In this document: in pieces, positions 1 to 9,158 of the stretch
How the letters are laid out: every line of letters starts with the position of its first letter
Position numbering within the stretch: position 1 is the first letter of the stretch
Assembly: GCF_003024385.1 (NCBI RefSeq)
Contig: NZ_PVZN01000003.1
Span: 274,166-338,165 of the forward strand
DNA length: 64,000 bases
DNA from: Pseudomonas sp. BBP2017
Lineage (GTDB): Bacteria; Pseudomonadota; Gammaproteobacteria; Pseudomonadales; Pseudomonadaceae
Reading direction: 5' to 3'
Notes under the pieces: generated by a model
Told to the model about the DNA's origin: nothing
Databases searched by the model: none
The model's input: the letters and a program-made list of their open reading frames with translations, nothing else
Made by a program: the position numbers and the translations under genes

Positions 1-315
1 CTTCAGCACGCCGAGGTTCACCGAGGGGTGGAAACGCAGGCCGCCCTTGTATGGACCGATGGCGCTGCTCATCTGAATGCGGTAACCGCGGTTGACCTGA
101 ACCTTGCCTGCGTCATCAACCCACGACACGCGGAACAGGATCGCCCGCTCAGGTTCGACCATACGCTCAAGAATGCCGGCCTGAAGGTAATGCGGATTGG
201 CCTCAAGGAAAGGCCAGAGGCTACGCAGCACTTCTTCGACTGCCTGGTGGAACTCAGGCTGGGCAGGGTCGCGTTGTTTCAGGCGCGCAAGGAAATCTTC
301 GACAGATTCGATCAT
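1..315 (-). CDS. gdhA: NADP-specific glutamate dehydrogenase, N-terminal part (truncated by window edge)
   Basis: This is the first 105 codons of a minus-strand gene that runs off the left edge. The translation starts MIESVEDFLARLKQRD and reaches GPYKGGLRFHPSVN, the substrate-binding signature of hexameric NADP-type glutamate dehydrogenases, which aminate 2-oxoglutarate to glutamate in ammonium assimilation. The full protein of this family is about 445 residues, so roughly three quarters lies outside. The ATG at 315 was chosen because the family N-terminus begins there. It lies downstream of ettA on the same strand, but a terminator and a REPIN separate them, so it probably has its own promoter in 316-450. 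Confidence 0.93.
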   Translation of the reverse strand, partial: MIESVEDFLARLKQRDPAQPEFHQAVEEVLRSLWPFLEANPHYLQAGILERMVEPERAILFRVSWVDDAGKVQVNRGYRIQMSSAIGPYKGGLRFHPSVNLGVLK

Positions 316-450
316 AGACACTTCACCAGATAGAGATTTGGACTTATTGGTTTTTTTCCAGACTCTACCAAGAACCAGTCGCACCGGAACAGAGCGAGAT
401 GTCGTTTTTATGAAAATAAATGGTGCATTTGTATAAGTGTATACATGTTT

Positions 451-503
451 GCGAGGCAAGCCAGCTCCAACAGGGCGCTGTAGGAGCGGGCTTGCCCCGC
501 GAT
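451..503. repeat. REPIN (two inverted REP copies)
   Basis: An imperfect copy (451-473) is followed by a better inverted copy (479-503) with the core GCGGGCTTGCCCCGC. The two face each other in the gap between ettA and gdhA. The same core recurs at 7821, 7868, 27561, 36336 and 40954, which makes it a dispersed family. It is non-coding. Confidence 0.8.
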
Positions 504-530
504 AAAAAAACGGGACCCGAAGGCCCCGTT
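504..530 (-). terminator. Rho-independent terminator of ettA
   Basis: On the minus strand a stem pairing ACGGGGCC with GGTCCCGT around a TTCG-type loop is followed by seven T. It begins 20 bases past the ettA stop codon, as expected for the end of that transcript. Confidence 0.85.
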
Positions 531-550
531 TCAGTGCGAAACCGGAAAGG

Positions 551-2215
551 TCATGCCAGTTTTTTGTGCCGTACCCGGTGCGGCTGGGCAGCAGCTTCGC
601 CGAGACGCTTCTTGCGATCAGCTTCGTACTCGGTGTAGTTGCCTTCGAAGAACACCGCTTGCGAATCATCTTCGTAAGCCAGGATGTGGGTGGCCACACG
701 GTCCAGGAACCAGCGATCGTGAGAGATCACAATGGCGGCGCCCGGGAAGTCCAGCAGGGCTTCCTCCAGCGAACGCAGGGTTTCGACGTCGAGGTCGTTG
801 GACGGTTCGTCGAGCAGCAGGACGTTGGCGCCCTCTTTCAGGGTCAGGGCCAGGTGCAGACGGCCGCGCTCACCACCGGAGAGATCCTTGACGAACTTCT
901 GCTGGTCGCCGCCCTTGAAGTTAAAGCGACCGACATAGGTGCGCGACGGAATCTCGTAGGTGCCGATGCGCAGCTGGTCGGAGCCGTCGGAGATCTGCTG
1001 GAACACGGTCTTGTTGCCGTCGAGGTCTTCGCGGCTCTGGTCAACGCAAGCCAGTTGCACGGTTTCACCGATCTCGATGCTGCCCGAGTCCGGTTGTTCC
1101 TTGCCCATCAGCATGCGGAACAGGGTCGATTTACCGGCACCGTTACCGCCGATCACACCGACGATGGCGCCTTTGGGCATGCTGAACGACAGGTTGTCGA
1201 TCAGCACGCGATCGCCATAGCCTTTAGTGACGTTCTTGAATTCGATGACCTTGTCACCCAGGCGCGGGCCGGCCGGGATGTAGATCTCGTTGGTCTCGCT
1301 GCGCTTCTGGAATTCCTGCGACTGCATTTCTTCGAAGCGTTGCAGACGGGCCTTGGATTTGGACTGACGGGCCTTGGCGCCTTTGCGCACCCACTCCAGT
1401 TCTTCCTTCATGGCCTTTTCGTGGGCCGACTGCTGTTTGGATTCCTGGGCCAGACGATCGGACTTGGCTTCCAGCCAGCCCGAATAGTTGCCTTCGTACG
1501 GAATACCGGCGCCGCGGTCGAGTTCGAGGATCCAGCCAGCGACGTTGTCGAGGAAGTAACGGTCGTGGGTAATCGCGACCACAGTGCCCGGGAAGTCGTG
1601 GAGGAAATGTTCCAGCCAGGCGACGGAATCGGCATCCAGGTGGTTGGTCGGTTCGTCGAGCAGCAGCATGTCGGGAGCCGACAGCAGCAGACGGCACAGC
1701 GCCACACGGCGCTTTTCACCGCCTGACAGGTGTTCGACCTTGGCCTCCCAGGCTGGCAGGCGCAGGGCATCGGCCGCGACTTCCAGCTGGCGCTCCAGGT
1801 TGTGACCGTCGCTGGCCTGCAGGATGGCTTCTAGCTTGGCCTGTTCGGCGGCCAGTTTGTCGAAGTCGGCATCCGGCTCGGCGTAAGCGGCGTAGACCTC
1901 GTCCAGGCGGGACTGGGCATCCTTGATCACGCTGACCGCTTCCTCGACCACTTCACGTACGGTCTTGGTCGGGTCCAGCTGCGGTTCCTGTGGCAGGTAA
2001 CCGATGTTCAGCTCCGGCATCGGACGGGCTTCGCCGTCGAACTCTTTGTCGACGCCAGCCATGATCTTGAGCAGGGTGGATTTACCCGAGCCGTTCAGGC
2101 CGAGCACGCCGATTTTGGCGCCGGGGAAAAACGACAGGGAGATGTTCTTCAAGATTTCCCGCTTCGGCGGGACAACTTTGCCCAGCCGATGCATGGTGTA
2201 GACGTATTGAGCCAT
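551..2215 (-). CDS. ettA: Energy-dependent translational throttle protein EttA (ABC-F ATPase)
   Basis: This 554-residue ABC-F protein has no membrane segment. It has two nucleotide-binding domains: Walker A motifs GLNGSGKST (N-terminal) and GGNGAGKST (C-terminal), signatures LSGGEKRR and LSGGERGR, and Walker B motifs [11 protein letters not shown] and [11 protein letters not shown]. Length and order match EttA (555 residues in E. coli), which binds the ribosomal E site and gates the first elongation cycle according to the ATP/ADP ratio. The frame is open for 43 more codons upstream, but the family N-terminus [14 protein letters not shown] fixes the start at 2215. It is divergent from morA and ends at its own terminator. 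Confidence 0.95.
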   Translation of the reverse strand: MAQYVYTMHRLGKVVPPKREILKNISLSFFPGAKIGVLGLNGSGKSTLLKIMAGVDKEFDGEARPMPELNIGYLPQEPQLDPTKTVREVVEEAVSVIKDAQSRLDEVYAAYAEPDADFDKLAAEQAKLEAILQASDGHNLERQLEVAADALRLPAWEAKVEHLSGGEKRRVALCRLLLSAPDMLLLDEPTNHLDADSVAWLEHFLHDFPGTVVAITHDRYFLDNVAGWILELDRGAGIPYEGNYSGWLEAKSDRLAQESKQQSAHEKAMKEELEWVRKGAKARQSKSKARLQRFEEMQSQEFQKRSETNEIYIPAGPRLGDKVIEFKNVTKGYGDRVLIDNLSFSMPKGAIVGVIGGNGAGKSTLFRMLMGKEQPDSGSIEIGETVQLACVDQSREDLDGNKTVFQQISDGSDQLRIGTYEIPSRTYVGRFNFKGGDQQKFVKDLSGGERGRLHLALTLKEGANVLLLDEPSNDLDVETLRSLEEALLDFPGAAIVISHDRWFLDRVATHILAYEDDSQAVFFEGNYTEYEADRKKRLGEAAAQPHRVRHKKLA

Positions 2216-2483
2216 GGAAAAACCTAGCGTCAGAGACGAAAAAATGAGCGCGAAACAGATGGAGGGAGCTGCAGCCCCCAGGAAAGGGCCAAAGCTACCG
2301 CAATGCGCCTTGTTGGGCAAACCACCGACGAACAGGTCTGGCACTTTGCCACGTTTACGGGCATGCTAGCCGCCCTTCGGGCGTCAGGCTTATAGTGCGT
2401 GACCAGAGTAGCCACCAGGGACCGTGGCGCTTGCAAGCCAGCAGCTCTCAACCTGCCATCCAGCCATACCGCAGGATCATCGC

Positions 2484-5400
2484 TTGACCAATCTCACCCA
2501 GCCGACATCCCTGCGCAAGCCGTCCAGCGCACCCGGCTCTGCATTACGTGGCTCCCTGAAAAGCGCACTGGCCCTGCTGGTACTGCTGTTGCTCAGCTTG
2601 CTGCTCTGGCAACTGGTCGACCAGTACCGCCATACCCAGGCCGACCAGTACCAGCACAGCCTCAATGCCAGCGCCGAACTGGCCGACCACATGGCCCTGA
2701 ACATGTCGCTCAAGGCGCAGGTGGCCCACAACATCGTCCAGCCTTACCGTTCGTCGCCAAGTCCTGCGCAACTGCCAGACATACTCGCGAAATTGCAGGC
2801 CCAACTGCCGGCCTTGCAGAGCCTGGCGTGGATCGATGCCCGTGGCCATGTGCTCAGCGACAGCCTCGGCCCGACCCCTGACCGTAATGTTGTGGGTGAA
2901 CTGCTGCAGCTCAACCAGGGCCACGACCATTACTACAGTAACAGCGCGGACAATCGTCAAATTTACCTGTTACTGCGCCAGCCGGACGATACCCCGGGTT
3001 ACTGGCTGCTGCGCCTGGGTTCGGCCTACTACAGCGAACTGACCTCGCACCTGGATCGCCCCAACCATCCATTGTGGCTCCTGGAAAACAGCCGCACCGG
3101 TGAGATCATCAATCGCCATCAACCCGCGCCGGGCAGTGACGAACCGTTGCAAAGCGTAATGCTCGCGTTCCTCGACAACAGTACCTGGCAACTACGCGGC
3201 CTGCTCGATGCCGGATTGGCCCGCGATCAATTGCGGCCGGCGCTGATCGGCAAGTGTGTGCTCGGCCTGTTCTGCGCCCTGCTACCGTTGCTCGCCTTGC
3301 TCAACATACGTCGCCGGCACCGCTGGCTGAAGGAAAGTCGTCGGCGCTATCACGATATTTTCGAAGGCACTGGCGTTGCCCTGTGCGTACTCGACCTCTC
3401 CGGCTTGCCTGCACAGCTGGAGCGTTATCGCCTGCGAAGCCGCCAGGCTTTGCAGCAACGCCTGGCCTTCGATCGGGCGCTGCGGCGAGTGTTGCTTCAG
3501 GAGCTCAAAGTCACCGAGGTCAACCAGGTGGCCCTGCAACTGCTGGGGGTCAACTGCTGCGATGCAGCCTGGAGATGCCTGGTCGAGGGTACGCAAGCCG
3601 GTATCGAAGGCATTGGTGTGCAGTTGCTCGAGGCGGTGCTGGACAACCAGCAGCAGCTGGAGTTGGAAGTCCGCCTGCCAATCGCCAACGGTCAGGACCT
3701 GCACCTCTGGCTAATGGTGAAATTCCCCGAGCAGCGCCGCGACTACGAAGCGGTGATCCTCAGCATCAGCGACATCACCAGCCGCAAGCAGGTCGAGCTT
3801 TCATTGCTAGAGCGCGAAAGCTTCTGGTCGGACGTCGTGCGTACGGTGCCTGACCAGTTGTACGTGCAAGATGTGCAAAGCCAGCAAATGATCTTCAGCA
3901 ACCGCAACCTGGGCCAGACCCTGGGTTACGACCGTGACCAACTGGCACAGATGGGCGAACGCTTCTGGGAGATTCTCCTGCACCCGGACGATGCCCAGCT
4001 GTATTGGCGGATTCGCCAGCAATTGCTCGATACAGGTGGTGTCGAGCAATTGCATTGCCAACTGCGTTTCCGTCATTGCGATCAACGCTGGCGGCGCTTC
4101 GACATTCGTGAGCAAGCCCTGACCCGTGATGGCAGCGGCGTTGTCACCCGCATCATCGGCGTTGGCAAGGACGTGACCGATCAGATCGAAGCCAGCGAGT
4201 CACTGCGCGACAGTGAACAACGTTATCGTATGCTCGCCGAAAGCATCAGCGATGTGATCTTCTCCACCGACAACCAGTTGCAGCTCAACTACGTCAGCCC
4301 ATCGGTACAGGCTGTGCTGGGTTATGAGGTTGACTGGATCTTCGACAACGGCTGGCATTCGACCATCGCCAACCCGGCACAGCTGACCGGCATCTACACG
4401 CTGGTCGAACGGGTCAATCGGGCCTTGAATAATCCAGAGCAACTGGAGCAACTGCGCACTCAACTGCCCAACCAGCTGTTCCTGTTCGATTGCCTGCGCG
4501 CCGATGGCCGCAAGATACCGATCGAATTGCGCCTGGTGCTGGTGTGGGACGATCAGGAGCGTTTCGAAGGGATCCTCGGGGTCGGCCGCGACATCAGCCA
4601 GCAGCGCCGCGCCGAGAAAGACCTGCGCATGGCCGCCACGGTGTTCGAACACTCGACATCGGCGATCCTGATCACCGACCCGGCCGGCTATATCGTCCAG
4701 GCCAACGAAGCGTTCAGCCGGGTCAGCGGCCATGCCGTGGCCGATGTGCTCGATCAATTGCCGAACATGCTGACGGTGGACGAACACCAGGAAGCGCACT
4801 TGCGCTATGTGCTCAAGCAGCTCAACCAGCGCGGCACCTGGGAAGGTGAAGTGTGGCTCAAGCGTCGCAATGGCGAGCATTACCCGGCCTGGGTCGGCAT
4901 CACCGCAGTCCTCGACGACGAAGGCGATCTGGCCAGCTACGTGTGCTTCTTCACCGATATCAGCGAGCGCAAAGCCAGTGAACAGCGCATTCACCGTCTG
5001 GCTTATTACGACGCCCTGACCCACCTGCCCAACCGCACCCTGTTCCAGGATCGCCTGCATACGGCCCTGCAGCAGGCTGATCGGCAAAAAGCCTGGGTGG
5101 TGTTGATGTTCCTCGACCTGGACCGCTTCAAGCCGATCAACGATTCCCTCGGCCATGCCGCCGGCGACCGCATGCTCAAGGACATGGCCGAGCGCCTGCT
5201 CGACTGTGTCGATGATGATGACACCGTGGCGCGCATGGGCGGTGACGAGTTCACCCTGTTACTGCAACCGCGGGCGACTCGGGAAATGGCCCTGAACCGC
5301 GCCATCCACGTCGCCGAGCAGATTCTCGGCAGCCTGGTGCGACCGTTCGTCCTGGAAAACCGCGAATTCTTCGTCACCGCCAGTATCGGCATTGCCCTGA

Positions 5401-6311
5401 GCCCGCAGGACGGCAGCGAACTCAGCCAGCTGATGAAGAACGCCGACACCGCCATGTACCACGCCAAGGAGCGTGGCAAGAACAACTTCCAGTTCTACCA
5501 GGCCGACATGAACGCCAGTGCCCTCGAGCGCCTGGAACTGGAAAGCGACCTGCGCCATGCCCTGGAGCAGAACGAATTCATTCTTTATTACCAACCGCAG
5601 TTCAGCGGTGACGGCAAGCGTCTGACCGGTGCCGAGGCCCTGCTGCGCTGGCGTCATCCGCGCCGCGGGCTGGTGCCGCCGGGCGACTTCATTCCGGTGA
5701 TCGAAGAGCTGGGCCTGGTCGTGGATGTCGGCGACTGGGTGCTCAAGGAAGCCTGCCGCCAGCTCAAGCGCTGGCATCAAGCCAAGGTACGGGTGCCCAA
5801 GGTCTCGGTGAACATCTCGGCGCGGCAGTTCTCCGACGGCCAGCTCGGCACGCGTATCGCCACTATCCTCAAGGACACAGGCTTGCCACCGGCATGCCTG
5901 GAACTGGAACTGACCGAAAGTATTCTGATGCGTGAGGTCAACGAGGCGATGGTGATCCTCGACAGCCTGAAGCAGCTCGGACTGAGCATTGCAGTCGACG
6001 ACTTCGGTACCGGCTACTCGTCACTCAACTACCTTAAGCAATTCCCTATCGATGTGCTGAAGATCGACCGCACCTTCGTCGACGGCTTGCCCGAAGGTGA
6101 GCAGGACGCGCAAATCGCCCGGGCAATCATCGCCATGGCCCATAGCCTGAACCTGGCAGTGATTGCCGAAGGCGTGGAAACCCACGAGCAGCTGGAGTTT
6201 CTGCGCGAGCACGGTTGCGACGAGGTGCAGGGTTACCTGTTCGGGCGGCCGATGCCGGCCAACCAGTTCGAGGCGCAGTTCAGCAACGAAACCTTGTTCA
6301 TGCTTGAGTAG
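2484..6311 (+). CDS. morA: Membrane-bound PAS-GGDEF-EAL motility regulator MorA
   Basis: About 1275 residues. The order is an N-terminal membrane helix (about 26-46), a periplasmic stretch, a second helix (about 255-275), several PAS-like segments with PAC ends (for example SDITSRKQ, IGVGKDVTDQ, LGVGRDISQQ, FFTDISERK), a GGDEF domain with intact GGDEF near 918-922, and an EAL domain with EALLRW near 1049, DDFGTGYSSL and EGVET. MorA controls flagellar timing and biofilm through c-di-GMP. The residues where an RxxD I-site would lie are DDDD, so product inhibition is probably lost. The start is uncertain: TTG at 2484 follows CAGGAT, while GTG at 2424 is in frame but poorly spaced. Adjacency to glyA matches P. 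aeruginosa morA. A small hairpin (2371-2383) and a TATAGT box (2391) lie upstream. Confidence 0.9.
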   Translation: MTNLTQPTSLRKPSSAPGSALRGSLKSALALLVLLLLSLLLWQLVDQYRHTQADQYQHSLNASAELADHMALNMSLKAQVAHNIVQPYRSSPSPAQLPDILAKLQAQLPALQSLAWIDARGHVLSDSLGPTPDRNVVGELLQLNQGHDHYYSNSADNRQIYLLLRQPDDTPGYWLLRLGSAYYSELTSHLDRPNHPLWLLENSRTGEIINRHQPAPGSDEPLQSVMLAFLDNSTWQLRGLLDAGLARDQLRPALIGKCVLGLFCALLPLLALLNIRRRHRWLKESRRRYHDIFEGTGVALCVLDLSGLPAQLERYRLRSRQALQQRLAFDRALRRVLLQELKVTEVNQVALQLLGVNCCDAAWRCLVEGTQAGIEGIGVQLLEAVLDNQQQLELEVRLPIANGQDLHLWLMVKFPEQRRDYEAVILSISDITSRKQVELSLLERESFWSDVVRTVPDQLYVQDVQSQQMIFSNRNLGQTLGYDRDQLAQMGERFWEILLHPDDAQLYWRIRQQLLDTGGVEQLHCQLRFRHCDQRWRRFDIREQALTRDGSGVVTRIIGVGKDVTDQIEASESLRDSEQRYRMLAESISDVIFSTDNQLQLNYVSPSVQAVLGYEVDWIFDNGWHSTIANPAQLTGIYTLVERVNRALNNPEQLEQLRTQLPNQLFLFDCLRADGRKIPIELRLVLVWDDQERFEGILGVGRDISQQRRAEKDLRMAATVFEHSTSAILITDPAGYIVQANEAFSRVSGHAVADVLDQLPNMLTVDEHQEAHLRYVLKQLNQRGTWEGEVWLKRRNGEHYPAWVGITAVLDDEGDLASYVCFFTDISERKASEQRIHRLAYYDALTHLPNRTLFQDRLHTALQQADRQKAWVVLMFLDLDRFKPINDSLGHAAGDRMLKDMAERLLDCVDDDDTVARMGGDEFTLLLQPRATREMALNRAIHVAEQILGSLVRPFVLENREFFVTASIGIALSPQDGSELSQLMKNADTAMYHAKERGKNNFQFYQADMNASALERLELESDLRHALEQNEFILYYQPQFSGDGKRLTGAEALLRWRHPRRGLVPPGDFIPVIEELGLVVDVGDWVLKEACRQLKRWHQAKVRVPKVSVNISARQFSDGQLGTRIATILKDTGLPPACLELELTESILMREVNEAMVILDSLKQLGLSIAVDDFGTGYSSLNYLKQFPIDVLKIDRTFVDGLPEGEQDAQIARAIIAMAHSLNLAVIAEGVETHEQLEFLREHGCDEVQGYLFGRPMPANQFEAQFSNETLFMLE

Positions 6312-6412
6312 GCTGGAAGCTGCAAGCGGCATGAGAGAAGCGGCGGGTGATCGGCCTTTAGCTTGCCGCTTGAAGCTTGCAGCTTGCAGCTTGCAGCTTG
6401 TCGCTCATGAGC
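6311..6412. repeat. Tandem 7-mer AGCTTGC array within an imperfect inverted repeat
   Basis: Nearly four perfect head-to-tail copies of AGCTTGC occupy 6374-6400. The left part, with GAAGCTGCAAGCGGCA near 6317, is complementary to the TTGCCGCTTGAAGCT stretch before the array, so the block can fold into a long hairpin. It lies directly after the morA stop and 100 bases before glyA, where it could act as a transcript end or a slippage-prone locus. It is too short to be a CRISPR. Confidence 0.7.
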
Positions 6413-6507
6413 CCCATTTGTCTGCGACATGATGCCCTTTCATATGCCAGACAAAAGCTGATGATGTAGAATGCCCGCCTATTTCAGCACGATCCTTGAG
6501 GACCGCC

Positions 6508-7761
6508 ATGTTCAGCCGTGATTTGACCATTGCCAAGTACGACGCCGATCTCTTTGCCGCCATGGAGCAAGAAGCTCAGCGCCAGGAAGAGCACATCGAG
6601 CTGATTGCTTCGGAAAACTACACCAGCCCGGCAGTCATGGAAGCCCAGGGTTCGGTTCTGACCAACAAATACGCCGAAGGCTACCCAGGCAAGCGCTACT
6701 ACGGCGGTTGCGAATACGTCGACGTGGTCGAGCAATTGGCCATCGACCGTGCCAAGGAACTGTTCGGCGCCGATTACGCCAACGTCCAGCCGCACGCCGG
6801 CTCGCAAGCCAACAGCGCCGTTTACCTGGCCCTGCTGTCGGCCGGTGACACCATCCTGGGCATGAGCCTGGCCCACGGTGGTCACCTGACCCACGGCGCC
6901 AGCGTCAGCTCCTCGGGCAAGCTGTACAACGCTGTGCAGTACGGCATCGACGCCAATGGCCTGATCGACTACGACGAAGTCGAGCGCCTGGCCGTCGAGC
7001 ACAAGCCGAAGATGATCGTTGCCGGTTTCTCTGCTTACTCGCAGATTCTGGACTTCCCACGCTTCCGTGAAATCGCCGACAAGGTCGGTGCCTACCTGTT
7101 CGTCGACATGGCCCACGTTGCCGGCCTGGTCGCTGCAGGCGTGTACCCGAACCCGGTGCCATTTGCCGACGTGGTCACCACCACTACCCACAAGACCCTG
7201 CGCGGTCCACGTGGCGGCCTGATCCTGGCCCGTGCCAACGCCGACATCGAGAAAAAGCTGAACTCCGCAGTCTTCCCGGGCGCCCAAGGTGGCCCGCTGG
7301 AGCACGTTATCGCGGCCAAGGCGATCTGCTTCAAGGAAGCACTGCAGCCTGAGTTCAAAGCCTACCAGCAGCAGGTCGTGAAGAACGCCCAGGCCATGGC
7401 CGGCGTGTTCATCGAGCGCGGCTTCGACGTGGTTTCCGGTGGTACTCAGAACCACCTGTTCCTGCTGTCGCTGATCAAGCAAGAGATCTCCGGTAAAGAT
7501 GCTGACGCTGCCCTGGGCAAGGCTTTCATCACCGTGAACAAGAACTCGGTACCGAACGACCCACGCTCCCCGTTCGTCACCTCCGGCCTGCGCTTCGGTA
7601 CTCCGGCTGTGACCACTCGTGGCTTCAAAGAGGCTGAGTGTAAAGAGCTGGCTGGCTGGATCTGCGACATCCTGGCTGACCTGAACAACGAAGCGGTGAT
7701 CGATGCCGTTCGTGAGAAGGTCAAGGCCATCTGCGCCAAACTGCCGGTATACGGCAACTAA
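6508..7761 (+). CDS. glyA: Serine hydroxymethyltransferase
   Basis: 417 residues, the usual length. This PLP enzyme converts serine and tetrahydrofolate to glycine and 5,10-methylene-THF and is the main one-carbon entry point. The PLP lysine is K229 in [14 protein letters not shown], the same number as in E. coli GlyA. Other family blocks seen are [14 protein letters not shown] and YYGGCEYVD. The start at 6508 ([12 protein letters not shown]) was chosen over an in-frame ATG four codons upstream on family alignment. It lies downstream of morA in the same direction, across a repeat block, and has a strong terminator. Confidence 0.97.
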   Translation: MFSRDLTIAKYDADLFAAMEQEAQRQEEHIELIASENYTSPAVMEAQGSVLTNKYAEGYPGKRYYGGCEYVDVVEQLAIDRAKELFGADYANVQPHAGSQANSAVYLALLSAGDTILGMSLAHGGHLTHGASVSSSGKLYNAVQYGIDANGLIDYDEVERLAVEHKPKMIVAGFSAYSQILDFPRFREIADKVGAYLFVDMAHVAGLVAAGVYPNPVPFADVVTTTTHKTLRGPRGGLILARANADIEKKLNSAVFPGAQGGPLEHVIAAKAICFKEALQPEFKAYQQQVVKNAQAMAGVFIERGFDVVSGGTQNHLFLLSLIKQEISGKDADAALGKAFITVNKNSVPNDPRSPFVTSGLRFGTPAVTTRGFKEAECKELAGWICDILADLNNEAVIDAVREKVKAICAKLPVYGN

Positions 7762-7784
7762 TCGCAGTCGCTTGATGTGAAAAA

Positions 7785-7811
7785 GCCCGGCTCTTGAGCC
7801 GGGTTTTTTTT
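7785..7811 (+). terminator. Rho-independent terminator of glyA
   Basis: A GC-rich hairpin (GCCCGGCTC paired with GAGCCGGG) follows an A run and is followed by eight T, starting 24 bases after the glyA stop. Confidence 0.93.
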
Positions 7812-7820
7812 GGGGCCCTC

Positions 7821-7891
7821 GGGAGCAGCGGGCTTGCCCCGCGATTGCAGTTTGTCAGTCACATAGCATCGCGGGGCAAGCCCGCTCCCAC
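7821..7891. repeat. REPIN (inverted REP pair) overlapping the cobW-like gene
   Basis: Two inverted REP copies (7821-7845 and 7868-7891) share the core GCGGGCTTGCCCCGC and are separated by 22 bases. The right-hand copy lies inside the reading frame of the minus-strand GTPase gene and supplies its last codons. Confidence 0.88.
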
Positions 7892-8857
7892 CGACGACAA
7901 GGCCTCAAACCCTTCGCGAATTTTCGCCTCCGGCAAGTCATCAGCAATAAACACCATCACACTTTCGCGTGCCTCACCTTCAGCCCACTCGGTATCCCAG
8001 TCAAAGCCATAGAGTTTCAGTACGCCCTGGAACACCAAACGTCGATCTTCCCCGGCGATATTGAGCACACCTTTGTAGCGCAACAACTGCTTGCCATGGT
8101 CTTCCAGCAACTGGTTCATGAAGTCGCTGAGCCGGTCGATATCCAGCGGAGTATCAGTGCGCAGCACCAGGCTGGAGATGCGATCCGGAGTGAGTGTCTG
8201 GCTGACCGGACGCAGGCTCAAGCCGCCGCCAAGGTCAGCATTGAGGTTGAAACCACGCACATCAAGCAGTTCAGCCAGATCGATACGGCCGTGCTCGACC
8301 ACCCGGATCGGTGCGCGGCGGTTGATGCGCCCCAGCCGATCGCTTAACGCCTTGAAACTGTCAACATCGACCAGGTCGGTCTTGCTCACCAGCAAGCGGT
8401 CGGCAAAGCCCACCTGGGCCTGGGCGATCGCCTGGGTCAGGTGCTGCTCGGCGTGGGCGGCATCGACCAGGGTGATGATGCCGTCGAGGATGTAGCGCTC
8501 GCGCAGTTCTTCGTCGATGAAGAAGGTTTGTGCCACCGGCGCCGGATCAGCCAGGCCGGTGCACTCGATCACCAGACGGTCGAAGGCGATCTCGCCAGCG
8601 TCCAGGCGCTCCAGCAGCAGGAACAAGGCTTTGGTCAGGTCGGTGTGGATGCTACAACAGACGCAACCGTTGGCCAGGGTCATGACCTGCACCGGTTCTT
8701 CGCCAAGCAACTGGGTATCGATGCCCGCGTCACTGAATTCGTTTTCGATCACAGCGATCTTCAAGCCATGTTCGGCCTTGAGCAGATGGCGCAGCAAGGT
8801 GGTCTTGCCGGCCCCCAGAAAACCGCTGAGTACTGTTACCGGAATGGGCGCGTGCAA
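7859..8857 (-). CDS. CobW/COG0523-family (YjiA-like) metal-chaperone GTPase
   Basis: 332 residues from a TTG start at 8857. An AGGAG Shine-Dalgarno lies 9 bases upstream and the mature start HAPIPVTVLSGF fits the family, although the frame stays open for another 38 codons. The Walker A is GFLGAGKTTLL, the CxCC metal motif is GCVCCS, the guanine-specificity motif is SKTD, and the C-terminal half is CobW_C. COG0523 GTPases deliver metals such as zinc to client proteins; the client here is unknown. Linkage with ybdD and cstA on the same strand is a common Pseudomonas arrangement. The last ten residues (VGAGLPRDAM) are translated from a REP element and are not part of the family fold. Confidence 0.88.
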   Translation of the reverse strand: MHAPIPVTVLSGFLGAGKTTLLRHLLKAEHGLKIAVIENEFSDAGIDTQLLGEEPVQVMTLANGCVCCSIHTDLTKALFLLLERLDAGEIAFDRLVIECTGLADPAPVAQTFFIDEELRERYILDGIITLVDAAHAEQHLTQAIAQAQVGFADRLLVSKTDLVDVDSFKALSDRLGRINRRAPIRVVEHGRIDLAELLDVRGFNLNADLGGGLSLRPVSQTLTPDRISSLVLRTDTPLDIDRLSDFMNQLLEDHGKQLLRYKGVLNIAGEDRRLVFQGVLKLYGFDWDTEWAEGEARESVMVFIADDLPEAKIREGFEALSSVGAGLPRDAM

Positions 8858-8883
8858 ACGGAAAATCTCCTGAACTGAAAATG

Positions 8884-8917
8884 CCTGTGGGAGCACGGCA
8901 AGCCGGGCTCCCACAGG
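8884..8917. repeat. Hairpin with 11-base arms, possible terminator or REP relative
   Basis: CCTGTGGGAGC pairs perfectly with GCTCCCACAGG across a 12-base loop, between the GTPase gene and ybdD. There is no T tract. The arm TGTGGGAGC matches the outer part of the REP elements in this window, so it is probably a REP derivative. Confidence 0.6.
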
Positions 8918-8942
8918 TTCAACTGCCGTCAGTAGCTGTCGT

Positions 8943-9140
8943 TCAACAGCACTTGGGCCCGGACTTGCCACCGTAACGCGCCTCTTGGCGTTCGCGAAAG
9001 AACGCCTCGTAGCTCATCACCGGTTTGTCCGGGTGCTTGGTCTGCATGTGCTCGACGTAGTTGTCGTAGTCGGGCATGCCGACCATCAGGCGGGCTGCCT
9101 GCCCCAGGTACTTACCCAGTCGACCGAGATCGTTGAACAT
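8943..9140 (-). CDS. YbdD/YjiX family small protein
   Basis: 65 residues, beginning [19 protein letters not shown] and ending GKSGPKCC. This is the DUF466 (YbdD/YjiX) family, whose genes nearly always sit just downstream of cstA-type transporters, as here, 18 bases after cstA. The role is not established; an accessory or assembly function for the transporter is inferred from this linkage. The ATG at 9140 was preferred to the GTG one codon earlier. The paired C-terminal cysteines are characteristic. Confidence 0.85.
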   Translation of the reverse strand: MFNDLGRLGKYLGQAARLMVGMPDYDNYVEHMQTKHPDKPVMSYEAFFRERQEARYGGKSGPKCC

Positions 9141-9158
9141 CACTGCATTCCTCTCTGG

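Noticed and set aside
566..1726. A 386-codon open frame opposite ettA
   Set aside because: It is antisense to both ABC domains of ettA; the product resembles mirrored ABC sequence and has no start signal.
6374..6400. AGCTTGC array as a CRISPR
   Set aside because: The repeats are 7 bases long and directly adjacent, with no spacers and no cas genes.
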